Shown: in pieces, positions 13,701 to 25,452 of the stretch
How the letters are laid out: the number at the start of each line of letters is the position of its first letter
How positions within the stretch are numbered: the first letter of the stretch is position 1
Source of the DNA: Opisthocomus hoazin
Taxonomy: Eukaryota; Chordata; Aves; Opisthocomiformes; Opisthocomidae
DNA: 64,000 nucleotides
Assembly: GCF_030867145.1 (NCBI RefSeq)
Contig: NC_134434.1
Location: forward strand, 5,580,001-5,644,000
Reading direction: 5' to 3'
Notes under the pieces: generated by a model
Seen by the model: the letters and a program-made list of their open reading frames with translations, nothing else
What the model was told of the DNA's origin: nothing
Databases searched by the model: none
Position numbers and translations under genes: made by a program

Positions 13701-16700
13701 CTGGACACCTTCCCCTCCTGCCTTTTCTATACACGGCATCTCTATTCATAGCAGCAGCTGGACTTCAGCGTCAGTGTAGGGTCACTTTCTCTTGTGGCAA
13801 CACATGTAACGGGAAGGAAGGGGTTGGTTCTCCATGTTTTCTGTGAGGAGCTGCCAGCTAGCAGCTGATATCATTAGACACTGAAACACAGCGGCCTGTC
13901 ACCTGAGAACAGGATGGGGAACTGTCAAATCACCCCAGATGACATCATGCCTCTGCCAACCTGTGCTGGCAACGGCAAGAGGAAGAGCCAGGTAGGACCC
14001 CGCTCAAACAAAGGCTTCAGTCAGAAGACCAAATTAAAAAAAAAAAAAAAAAGAAAGAACCAAAATAGCAGCGCGGACCAGGTACAAAACAGTTCTTTGA
14101 CCCTGCAAACACTGTCCTCTGTGATTTACAGGTATTACAGGAACACCATGAAGGGCCGTGCCCGTATGCTTCAGTGCATGAGTAGGATACACAACAGTTT
14201 TTAACTGGTCTGAAGCTCCCTCACACAGGAGAAGTCTGTCTCCCAAAATAAACAGAAAGAGCTCACCTGAAGCACTAATTCAGCAGGGGCTTTCCAGCCT
14301 GAAGAGGAACATACTGCCCAGAAAGGGGCTTTCCTGCCCTGGGAGCAGCACGAAGCCCTCTCTCCTCTGGAGATACTGCAGCCGCCGGCGCCTGAACCCG
14401 TGCCAGCAGCAGCAGCTCCCTGCCGCAGAGCACGCTGCACAACCGCCGGCCGCGACGCACCGGCATGGCTCAGGGAGCGCCGGTGGCAATGCCAGGGCTG
14501 GCAGCAAGCGGGCTTGGCCAAGACAGTGATGCTTCTCCTCCCCATCGCAGTGCTGACGTTCCGTTTCCATTTTGGCCACTGCTCCACACCCTGCAAACAT
14601 ACAAAGGCTCTTGTCAAAGGGGAGCTCTGGACACCTCTTCTCCTGGCCTGGTTTCTATTTATGGATGCTTTAGTTTTCCCACCTTTAATTTTCCATCATT
14701 ATGTGGCTGCTTTAAAAACACACCTAGCAAGTCGACCGAGTTTCTGAGGGAAGCAAAGGTATTTGTGCAAAAGTAATGATGCTCTTTGAGCTCTGCTCCT
14801 TCTAAAACACCCCTCCTACAGGGAAACCTCCTCCTGGTAGATGTCCGAATCCCCAACGCTTTAGTCAATGGATTATTTTCTTACAGTTTATTAGGGAACA
14901 GGTCACAAACCAAGGAATATTTTGATCTATTTTCCACCCTGGATTTCAGCCCTATTCTAGTTTTCCTCCAGCTTCAGCAAATATAGAAGGTGAGGGGATC
15001 TGGGGAGAGGGAAAGCCAAGCAAACAGCCAGTTTGATGGTATTTAAGTGGCCTTTTTCATTTCTCCAAACCCACTGCAAGTCGAGGTTACCTACTTGTGC
15101 GCAGCAAACAGGTCTGGCGCGTCTGGTGGGTGCTGCAGCCGTCCCGTGTGGACGAGCTGGGCATGCCTGTGCTTGCACGGGGTGTCTGTGACTTGCTAGT
15201 GCTGAGGAAGAGATCAGCTTGAAGTGGTGAGAGTTTGCTTTTTGTCCAAAATCTTAAGTGCTGCATGCACTTATGCCAAGGGCTGTAGGGTTCTGCTGCC
15301 TGCTGCTCACACCTCCCATGATCTTATTCCCAGAATTTACAGCTATTCTGTGGGTCGCCAGGTGACAGTTTTGGAATGAGATCAAATCCTTGAGCTTATC
15401 AGCTCTGCCAGAGATTGCATGCAACAGGAAACAGCTCTTTTTAATCACAGTCACTCTGCTCACTTCACTCGTTGAGCTGATAAGCTGAGTGGAGAAGCTC
15501 TTTCTACAGTTGTTTTTCAGGATGGATGAGCAGGGCTTTCGAAAGGCTGCTTGAGCTGCCAGCCTGCTGTGTAAGGCAGAGAGAGGGGCAGGTTGCTGCA
15601 TCTTCGGAGAATCGCAGGACAAGGCTGGACCCAGAAACCGGTCCCCAGTGCATGCCCAAGGCAGGACAACCATCTCTGCTCCCCCTGCGTGGCCATCCCT
15701 GCGCCTTCACCCTGCCTAACGTGAATGTGCCTTGCAACATCCCCTGTCATCAGCCTTCTCCAGCTGAGTCTAAACACCTCCTCTCTGAGGCCACCATTGT
15801 CCATCGTTCGGCAGTTCACAGAGGAAAGAGGATCTGGCTGTTCCATGCCGGCGGTGCTCCTCTTTGAGCTGGTGAAGCCTGACCTGTGACACCCAGGTGA
15901 GATACAGCAGCTTGGAGGCAACTCGTGACCCCCAGCATCCCCACAGCTTTTCCAGCAGAACCGCCGCCTCCCCAGCCGCTCGCCTGACCCCACCATGTAG
16001 CTGCCACTCCTGGCCCAGGGGGAAGCTCAGCGCTTGTCCCTGTTGAACAGCAGTTTATGGAGAGGTAAAAAACATGGACTCAGCTCTGTTCACTTTAAAT
16101 TCCAGTTCTCCAGTGCAGTCACCATCCTGCTCGGCCTCGCCTGTGAATGTAAGTAAATGCTCCACCTCCCATGAAGGTAACTAAATTCTCCATCTCGCAT
16201 CTCCTTAACAAATAGATTGGGAAGCCCCAGCAGCGGGACAGGCCCTGCACAGCCACCTTCCTCCATCCTCCCAGCTTGGCAATAAACCTGTGCTCAGACC
16301 ACGCATGCTGGCCTCCCACCCAGCTTGCACCAGGTCTGTACTACCCCCATTCCCTGACAGACAGCACGGGAGAGGTGGTGGCAGAAACTCTACTGCGCTC
16401 AGATGGTTCCTCAAAGTTCTTGGGGTTCATTGTGTTGCCATAGGAGGAAAACCACATTGGTTTAAACTCAGTTTGGTTCTGAAAAATCCCTCACTTCCCT
16501 GCTGTTTCCAGGTACTTGCAAAGGGTTGGTTTGTTTGCATTGGCATTTTCCCAGCAGTTGAGTTAAGATGAGAGAGCTCCAGCTTCTTCCTCCTTTTTAA
16601 AGGCTGGTTCTTCACTTGACCTTCTCCAGTCATGCAACCTCCCTTTTTCTCCACTCATTCCCAAAAGTCATTCCAAGAGGGAGCCCTTAGCTGAATCATG

Positions 16701-17145
16701 AAGCATCTTGGCAGGAATTTCTTCATGTCAGGTGATTTAAAGCATTTATCGTTCCTGAGTGCACCTACCTTGCATAAGGGGACCGGTCCCTCTTTCTGAG
16801 GGAAGGCACCAACTCCCAGCTAGGCTCTTCCCAGTTCAAGGCAAGCACGCCTTTAACATTTTCGACATCGTCCGTGGATAGCTTTCCCTCTCCAGAAAGG
16901 ACTCGACCAGCTTTTCCTTGTCTATCTCTCACTGCTAACATGCTCACAGGCGAGCATATGCTGCCATCGTGCTCCTGGAGCCCAGTGCCTCCTTTCCCTT
17001 TCCTAACTCTGAGATGCTCCTGGGTTTGTAGTTCGTCACCTGTTTTCATCCCAGCACCTTAGCCATGTCCTCCTTGTAGCAGGTCAGTGAGGAGCGTGCA
17101 GCTTAGCCAGGCGGGTCCAGTACCATATGTACTCTCTCTCCTCTA

Positions 17146-17590
17146 CAATGGGATAATCAGAGGTCTGGAGCACCTCTCCTACGAGTACAGGCTGAGAGAG
17201 CTGGGGTTGTTCAGCCTGGAGAAGAGAAGGCTCCGAGGTGGCCTTAGAGCAGCTGCCAGTGCCTGGAGGGGCCAACAGGAAGGATGGAGAGGGGCTTTTC
17301 CCAAGGGGGTGCAGTGATAGGACAAGGGGGAACGGCTCTAAACTAAAAGAGGGCAGATTTAGATTAGATATTAGGAAGAAATTCTTCCCCATGAGGGTGG
17401 TGAAAAACACTGGCCCAGCTTGCCCAGAGAAGCTGTGGCTGCCCCCTCCGTGGCAGTGTGCAAGGCCAGGTTGGATGGAGCTCTGAGCACCCTGGGCTGG
17501 TGGAAGATGTCCCTGCTCGTGGCAGGGGGGTTGGAATCAGATGATCTTTAAGGTCCCCTCCAACCTTTACCATTCTATGATTCTATGATC
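17146..17590 (+). mobile_element. CR1 LINE 3' end, 5'-truncated
   Basis: Contains the end of the CR1 reverse-transcriptase ORF ([20 protein letters not shown] and [15 protein letters not shown] in broken frames), the CR1 3' UTR (gatctttaaggtcccctcca) and the terminal repeat ATTCTATGATTCTATGAT at about 17572-17589. The 5' truncation is typical of CR1. The ORF is damaged, so this copy is dead. It lies in the intergenic region downstream of PIK3R5. It resembles the two intron 1 copies more than those in introns 3 and 13. Confidence 0.93.
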
Positions 17591-20500
17591 TGTGTGTGTA
17601 GGGTGAGGAAAATGATGTTTTCCTCTTGGGTGAATCATGTGGAGATTTACTGCTGTCACCCAGTGAAAGTCAGGGATTGCTGATGCTATCAAAGATACAG
17701 AAAGTTGCTTCCTGAAGAAGCAAAATTGTGTGCTGATACGAGCCGCTCTCTCTTACCTTTGTCATCATGAAGAATTTCCCCAGTGGAGTCCCTTCGGTGG
17801 TGGTGGCTCATCCCTGTTGGGTCTGTCTCTGCGTGACAGACCAGCGCCACGTTTCTTAAACAGGGATGTCAACACTAGATAAAACAGCTTTGTTTTAAAC
17901 AGCTTTGTTTTAAACACATCAAGAATATGACAAACTACTTGATTACTATTTCCTTTTTCTCTTCCCATTTCTTCACTGCTGGGGATCTTTTTTCCCTCAA
18001 GTGCAGCACTTTAGGGATTTTATCTCATTGGGCTTTTTAAAGCCAGGGATGGAGAGCTGGGGAAAGAAGACAAGCGGGAGAAAACCACAAAAGGGAAATA
18101 AAAAATCATGACAAATAACACTTAAAGAGTCCCCAGAGGAAAAAGAAAACAGAATCTGGGAGGAATAGCTGACGCATCTCTTGCTAGCACCCTGCAATGG
18201 AACGATTGCACCTTTACTCTTATTTTCCCAGTTTTTTTCAGTCTGCTCCATCTGCTGGCAGCCAAAATTCCTCTTCCCCTGGACTGTGGGAACATCCCAA
18301 CAGCCTTGGCAGAGGAGATGGGGCAGCTCCTCCGGGGCATCTCGGCGAGGCAAGGAGGTCCCCACTCCCATGGGCTGCGGTGGGGTGGGCAACGCAGGCC
18401 CCCACCCACATCCCGCCCGGGGAGAGCTGGGTGTGCACTGGAGCAAAACCTGCACCGTTAGAGGTTTCTCACCGCCTGGCTGCGGCTGCTTGCAGAGCAA
18501 GCGGCTGCTTAGACTTCTGGGTTTTTTTGTTTTCATGTATTTATTGAAAAAGAAACCTTACCCAAAGAGCACGTGTATGCACGTGCACCTACCTGCTGTA
18601 TCTGGCCAGCTCATCTGTGAATAACCAAACCATATCTATTCTAGCACGTTACTTACTATACTTAATAATACACCTGGCAGGGGTGGAGCTGTTTAAGTGA
18701 CAGATTCACACTGCGCACCGACCCGCACACGTATCTATACATTTCACTATACAAAGTATGTGGAACTACTTTATATGCTAAAAAGAAGCGTGCAGTGTGG
18801 ATGTATGTATCCACCTGCCCAAATCTGTACTGTATTTGCCATTCATATTACAGGACAGACATGTATACACATGCACACAAGCTGAATATGTATGTTATAC
18901 AAATGATTCATTGATAGATACATAGAGATAAGCAGGCAGACAGATAAATAGTTATGTGCATTTCCTGGCATGGCTGTACGCACAAGGGGTATTCAAAGGC
19001 TAAAAAATGACTAACAGACGACTCAGCTCATGCAAACCCGAGTCCCACAGCTCGCATATTTAGACACACTAGTCATATCGGGAGAGTTCAGACATCTCTT
19101 GCTATCTTAAACTATTTGTAAACACATTCTAATAGAAAGTGAGAAACACAAAGATATCGCAGCCTCCATTTGGCCATGTTTTACAACCACTGATCAGCAG
19201 CCGTTAGCTACACCCGCTCTGCCCGTCAGCGAAGAGGATGAGTTATGGGCTGCATCCACCCTGCGGGAGCCCATCTCCGCCCGAGGACCTTCAGGCTCCA
19301 GCTAAACCAAGGGCATGCCCAATGCAGGATGCAGGAACAGACTGAGCCTGCAAATCCCTCTGTCCCCCTCTCCCTTGGTACAGCACCTGGTGACCATATG
19401 AATATTTAGCTGGGCTGTCATGGAGGAAGGAGCCCCACTGCTCAACCCAGCCACCTTGGCCAAGCAAGGTGAGGAAGGGGACAAGGCGACCTGTAGCCCA
19501 GCCACAGTGATGGGCTCCAGTCCTCAGCATGCAGCCCACCAGGCTACCCACTCACTGCAGCGGAGGTGATTTCTCCTGACCATCCCAGGGGCAGAGGACA
19601 GCACGGGAAGGCTACTGGAGCACCTCAGCTTGGTCCCACAAATACTGTCACAGGTGCATGAGGCAAGTCACGCTTTACTGGTGGCTACCAGGAAACAAAG
19701 TGGAGACAAGTTAGAAGCCAGACATCTCCATCCTCGCTTGCACCCAGCCCAGGCTACAGGCAGCATTTCTCCTTAGCACAGTGTCTTTCCCTGGGCACTT
19801 TCTGATCAGGGTAGATGCGTCTTCTGCTCTTCCCTTCTCAAGCAAGCAGAGAAGCAGCATGAACACCAGCATCCCCCCACTTTCTGAAGGCTTCAGCCCT
19901 CTCCTGTCTGGGCTGTCTGTGGCCTGCAGGACTGGCATAATTACCATAATGTTCTTGGTTACACACAGGCCCGGGTCACATGTTAAAGTGCAAATTGCTC
20001 CTTAGAACAGGAAGAGGATGGCTTCTAACTAAAGATGAGCAATATTTCCTTTTGCGATGCTGTTAAGTTAAACAGGGGAGGACTCTGAGCTATCGCTCAA
20101 TCTCACCCCTTCCCAGACCGTGCCAGTTCTAGCGTGTCACATCTCGGAGGAACCGCACACCTCTCAGTCACCCAGTCCGCAGCAGAAAGGGGTTCAGATG
20201 ATGATCTGGAGCACACAGAGGTATGAGACGTTGCCTGTGCTCCCTCCGTTCTTTCATCCCTTGCCCAGTCTCCCAGGACTGGCTGCAGACCACTGCATTC
20301 GCCACCACAGCTGGAGCTGCCCCATTGCTTCCTGTGCCCAGTGTGCCAGTAAAACTAGCCACAAAACAGCAGCAAAAATTTCATCAGCTGCTTTAGGATT
20401 ACAGTTCACCTGGGTACCTGGGCAGGAAAACCCCCAAAGGGCTGAACTTTCTTCTAGGAACCTCTCACAAGAGCATCCTGTCCTCAAGCGGTTTAACCTG

Positions 20501-23439
20501 GACCACTGTTGGTGGTAAGCCAACAGAGAGACGAACTATGGGAGAAAACACACACTATTACACAGCGAAAGTGCTGATCATTCAGGGTCTCATTTCTCCC
20601 TGCAAGTCAGCACCCAGCTGGTGCCCACAGACAGTGCGGAGGAGTAGCACCGTCTGACCCACTCCTGGGAGACGTGACAGAACCTGCTGTTAGCGAAGAT
20701 CTCCCAGTAGACCAGGGTGTGGAGGACCCAGGTCCTGGGTATCCTGACAGATCCACTCACAGATTTCTGACTACAAGGGGTGATGGCTCACCCTGCAGTT
20801 CACACACATCTCCTAGAAATACACGCAATCATCAGTGCGTTGGCAAACTGGACTGGGCCAATCTAACATCTCATCACCACTGAAAATGGTGTTTGCGCAC
20901 TCTCTGGTCACAGCCACACCAGGTCTGCAGCTTCTCATGAGCCATTCAGCTTCCTAAGCCAGTAGGAGACCAAAGCAACAAGAAGCGAATCGCTTTGGCT
21001 ATAGAGTGATCAGACAGCAGGCCTGATGCAAAATTGGGGACACAGCCAGCAGCAGGACTAGTCCTTGTGAGGACAGAGAATGCTTGACTGGCTGAGCCAC
21101 CCTGCTTGAGGTCCTCTCTGCGGATGGAAACACCAGCTAAATACACCGCATTACCCTGGCCCACTGATGTCCAGAAAGCTTTCTGTAGTCGAATCCAAGT
21201 CCAGGTCACCCTGGAGCTGGGTGAACATCACAAAAGTTTCATGCTCGCTTTGACTTGGATTTCAGTTTTTAGACACATTTTCTCCAGGTTCAACCCTTTC
21301 GCTTTTGCATTTCTTTCTGCGAGCGTTGCGGGGAGGTGCCTACACAGGGGAGTGGGGATTATGAGGGCACAGAGGCGAATCCTGGAAGGAGGGAAGTTTG
21401 GGACTGGCATGGAAAAGCCCATCACGATCCTCACGCAGTCAGCTGCCGGCACCAACTGGCACAGGCATATGGACTGTAGGACTGCTGCAGCTGAACATAT
21501 TAATAAGTACACAACTTTGCATCGTTAGCACACCATTACTGTTCTCCAGTAAATTTTCCCTACTTGGAAAACTCAGTTCCTTGTGCAGGCACAGGGAACC
21601 TTGTTAACTTTTAATTGATTAATTAGCACAAGTAAGATAAGGACAGTGGAGCAGCAGGCATTGCCAGGAGAGATAAACAGCCGCCTGCAGCCCAGAACTT
21701 GTCCAGCTTCGCTCTTGTTAGCCCTGAGCAAAGGTCAGTCAAACAAACAGGGAGTCAGATGCCCTTTTCAGTCACAGGTGCTCGCCAAAAACCTTTAAGA
21801 AATTAGCAAAATATGCAGAAATTTCCAAACTTTTCTACTTTACAACTACCTGTATAGCAGCTAAATCATGCGCATGGGAAACAGCCTGATCCACCAGCCC
21901 AGAAACCTGCAGCTGCAAGAGGGAACCAGGGCAGGGAGTCTGGGAGGAGAAGATATTCCCTGGGGTTTCTTCCACTTCTCCCTTTTCTTCTGAGAGTGCT
22001 GCATTATTGGTGGGTCTCTCGATAAACCCCTCAGACCCTGTCACTGGCGGGGGGGTGAATTTGGCCACCATGCCATGGCTTGGTTAGCCAGTCGCCAACC
22101 CACAGGCAGGGAGCCAAGCGCAGGGCTTGCTGCCAGTGGGACATGAGCCGTCCCCAGGCACCTCCGCTTCAGCTGAAGGAATTCAGAGATGCAGCGATGG
22201 GAGCAGACAGGCAGCGTGCAGACAGAAAGCAAAGGTCAGGGAGCCTCCTAGAAGGGAGGAGTACGTGCAGATCTCACCTTGCACACACAACCTCTGCTAG
22301 TTTCTTTTCTCCTTAAATCCAACACAAAACCAATTTTGCACTTACAGCGTCAAAACCTGCTTTTTGCTTCCAGGACAGAAGCAGCTCAGTTAACCTCTGC
22401 AGATCTCTGTGTTGTGCCCTCCGAGACCAAGCTCACGAAGATGACGACTTGATGAGCCCTTTCCTGCTCTCAGGTCAGCTGCTCTGCCACGGTCCCCCTG
22501 CTCCCTGCCTTCCTCATGAAGACACAGAGCCTCCTCCCGCATCTCCTGCCTGCTCGGGAATGACTCTACTCAAACACAGTATTTGTACTTGAAATAAATC
22601 AACATTTAATATTTTACACTTACTTTAAAAATTCTTTGAACAGTATTTTACAGATCAGCACAGACATGACACAGATTTGGTGAGGCTGCACGTATGTACA
22701 AGGATGACCTGAAAGAACCTCGGACCTCTTTCATTTCCAGAAAGCATCAGAGGTCAAAACTTTAGCCGGGATTATGAGTCCCCAGAGTCTGTACTTGTTT
22801 TTCTCTATGAGATGGAAATTCTCTTCTCTGGCATTTCTGTGGGGCCAGCTGAAATCAAGGAGCTTTATATCGTTAACAGCAGCAGGGATATATTTAGCCA
22901 CGGATATCAAGATCACAAATAGCAATGTTTGGACAGGATAAGGTGCTATTTTAAAGTATTGAACAAAAAAAACAGCTGTCCTATTTCAGCCCCATTTGAG
23001 AAGACGCACACAAACCTGTTTGGGAAATGAAAAGTCAGTGGGAAAACTTTTTCCAAGTGCATGGAAAGAACCATTAAAATCTGTTCCTGATCCCATGAGC
23101 CTATTGGACTTCAAATACTGATGTGCAGAAGTACACAGAAGTGACCCCACCGTGCGCTCCCACATTGCCCACCAGGCACCCCGTGAGAGAGGGGAAAGCC
23201 CACCACGACCTGGCAGTGGCTTCGTGTCCCTGCCAAGTCCATGCTGTGAGCAATGGACGGACATGGCTCCATGCATGTAGGAAAAGATGGGTGCTCCTGG
23301 AGTCGGTGCATGGCCAGGGAAGGTGGGTCTTTGCTGAGAGTCCAAGCTGGCTTTGCATCGTGGCGGAGCCAGAGCTCCTGCTTATGTTCAAGTGATGCTT
23401 CACCCCGCACGAGGGTCTTTTCTTGGAGTCCACAAGGCA
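17591..23439. other. No recognisable gene; intergenic 3' of PIK3R5
   Basis: Contains an AT-rich part at about 18500-19150 with imperfect GATA/TATG-type simple sequence (near 18900-18950), and another AT-rich part at about 22565-22980. No coding exon was identified. An AATAAA on the minus strand at 18545-18540 could end some transcript, but no gene can be tied to it. Confidence 0.6.
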
Positions 23440-25310
23440 ACACCATCCTTGGGATGGTTTATTCAAGTAGAAGGATGAAGCGCAGAGGCCTCAGGAGCAT
23501 GTTCATGTCTCGCTTTTGCTCATCTCTGGCCATTGCCAGAAGCTGCACCCAGAGCTGCTGAGGACACCAGAGACAGCTTGCACCTTCTCAACGCAAGATG
23601 TTCACCACTCAGAGCAAGTTGACCCCAAACAGAGGCAGTGGGGACAGAAAACAGGTCCAGCAGCCCATGGAGCCAAGATCAGAGTCGCCTGCACAGGAGG
23701 GATCCCCTAAACACTTCCAGGATGTAGAGGAATCCAGCAGACAAGCCTGACTCACGTGCCGCAGAGACAAACTGAAGACCCCACAGGCTCTGGCCCTTTT
23801 CCTGGCAGATTTAACCTCAAATGACACTGCTGCTGTGCTACCAGCCCTTGGGGACAGAGCCCTACCTTGTTCTTACTAGTGCTAAGAGCTGACCAGGTCC
23901 TGTTTTCTGGAGAATCGAGGGACCCTCATTGAACTGATCACACTGTGGCCGAGCCCTGCATCCCCCCACCAGTACTGGGGGTCTCTTCCAGACATTTTCA
24001 GACAGCACATGTCCTCAGCATTAAGATGCTTCTATAGCCTCAGCAGACAGCATGCTCTTCTGCCTGTTATCGTTAGTGCCATCACCAAAAACTACTGAGA
24101 AACAGCTTGAGGGCTATGAAATCAGGCAAGGCTTTTCCAGTCTCAGTTTTGCTCCCAGGGTCAGAATACCTCTAAACACCCCCAACTATTGCACCTTTCT
24201 GTACCTACAGCCTTGCAGAGAGAATGAAGAGGACGGAAAGCCTCTTTGCAGGGGAGGGGGCATCTCAAATCCTATCGTCGCTTGCAAGTGTCACTAGTGT
24301 TTTTGGTGCTAGGTCCTTCTCTAGCAAAGCTGCCTCTTCAGGTAAGCTTTAGGCAATCCTAGTGGTTTTCCTAGTACTTCCCCTCTCTCCTACCAACATG
24401 ACCGTAGTTCCTGCCACGCTTCAAGCAACCATCAAGGATTCAGCCTCGGGGATGTCTCTAGCATACAGTGCTGGGGAGCAGGACGCAAGAACATGGGCTG
24501 AACAGGGAGTACATCTCCTGGATGAACTCCAAAATTCTACAGAAACTGTGAAGTTCATCTCCTGCAGGTCCTGGATTTACAGTAAACATATGCACACATT
24601 ACAAGCTGTCCATGCCCTGGTATGGCCTACTGCACTCAATCCACTGGAACACAAGCAGCTGTCTACAACTCATATTGGGGTCTTTATGGACCTCAGCTGG
24701 ATCACTCTGCTCTGCACTGTCTCTCTGCAAGGCACCCAACCTTCATAATTTAAAGGAAACATTGAGAAAGCCTGTCTCCATCCTGAAAGAACTGTCCTGA
24801 GCATCCTCGACCTGTTACAGGCAAAATGCCATCAGGACTTCGGCTGGGCGGTGTGCAACTCTGCATGCGTTGAAGGCCACCTACCGCCACCCAGCCAAGG
24901 ACATTCATTTTCCAAAATGTCCCTCTACGAGCTCCCCCCAGACCACGCTGGCCTTGCACTCACTGTGAAGTACATTTGCTGGCAGGAAAATACCACTATC
25001 TTTGCCTTGCCCACTCAGTCCAGGTGTTGTCAGTCTGCTGAACCAGGTGGAGATCTCCAGGAAACCACTTTCCTCCCATTGCTGAGGAACCATGAGAGAT
25101 ACCAGAGCACAATACCAATGTTCCCATTTCCCAACGATGGGCTAAGACCAGACCAGGAGAAGCTCAGCCACCATGCTAACGCTTTGGGCTGCAGGATGTC
25201 TTGGACGAGAATGGATGGGTCTCCAGCCCAAAGGAGGACAGTCAGCTTCCTTTTCCTGAGGCTATATTGGTGTTGTATGTGAGTCTGGCTTGAGAGGACG
25301 CAGGGTTCTT
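23440..25310 (-). other. PIK3R5: Probable PIK3R5 3' UTR
   Basis: About 1.87 kb downstream of the stop codon with no recognised coding sequence, ending just past the first AATAAA found on the minus strand (23463-23458). The extent is inference from that signal. A longer or shorter alternative end cannot be excluded. Confidence 0.5.
23458..23463 (-). terminator. Candidate poly(A) signal of PIK3R5
   Basis: AATAAA on the minus strand, the first perfect copy after the stop codon at 25311. Downstream of it the minus strand reads ggtgttgccttgtgg, a GT-rich stretch of the kind that helps cleavage. The signal is seen; its use is inferred. Confidence 0.5.
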
Positions 25311-25452
25311 CTATGGCAGTGCTCCACTGAAGGTGGCAATGGGTAAACACAGGAGAGAATGAAACTCAGAGGGGTCCTGGGCAGGCAAAGAGGACCTTCT
25401 CAGTGCAAAGAGATCGCTGTCCCTGGGTTTGTAGCACACAGAGATCTCACAC
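25311..25452 (-). CDS. PIK3R5: PIK3R5 coding exon 18 and stop codon
   Basis: End of Arg838 to residue 884, then TAG at 25313-25311 (142 nt of coding). [13 protein letters not shown] opens the exon, a variable stretch follows, and it closes with [15 protein letters not shown], one residue different from the human C-terminus. The acceptor is cccctgcag. This exon runs on into the 3' UTR. Confidence 0.96.

Larger units (their letters stand above)
1..17145. other. No recognisable gene
   Basis: Unique-looking, mostly GC-rich DNA. It was read in both directions for PIK3R6-like motifs, which would be expected on this side of PIK3R5, and for other families; none was recognised. The longest open frames (2311-3006 and 11300-12124, plus strand) are rich in Pro, Arg, Ala and Ser and show no domain. 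A poly-A run lies near 14036-14052. The stretch may be intergenic or part of a long intron. Confidence 0.6.

Noticed and set aside
22731..22925. 64-codon minus-strand open frame in an AT-rich stretch
   Set aside because: No recognised motif and no flanking splice signals that join it to another exon.
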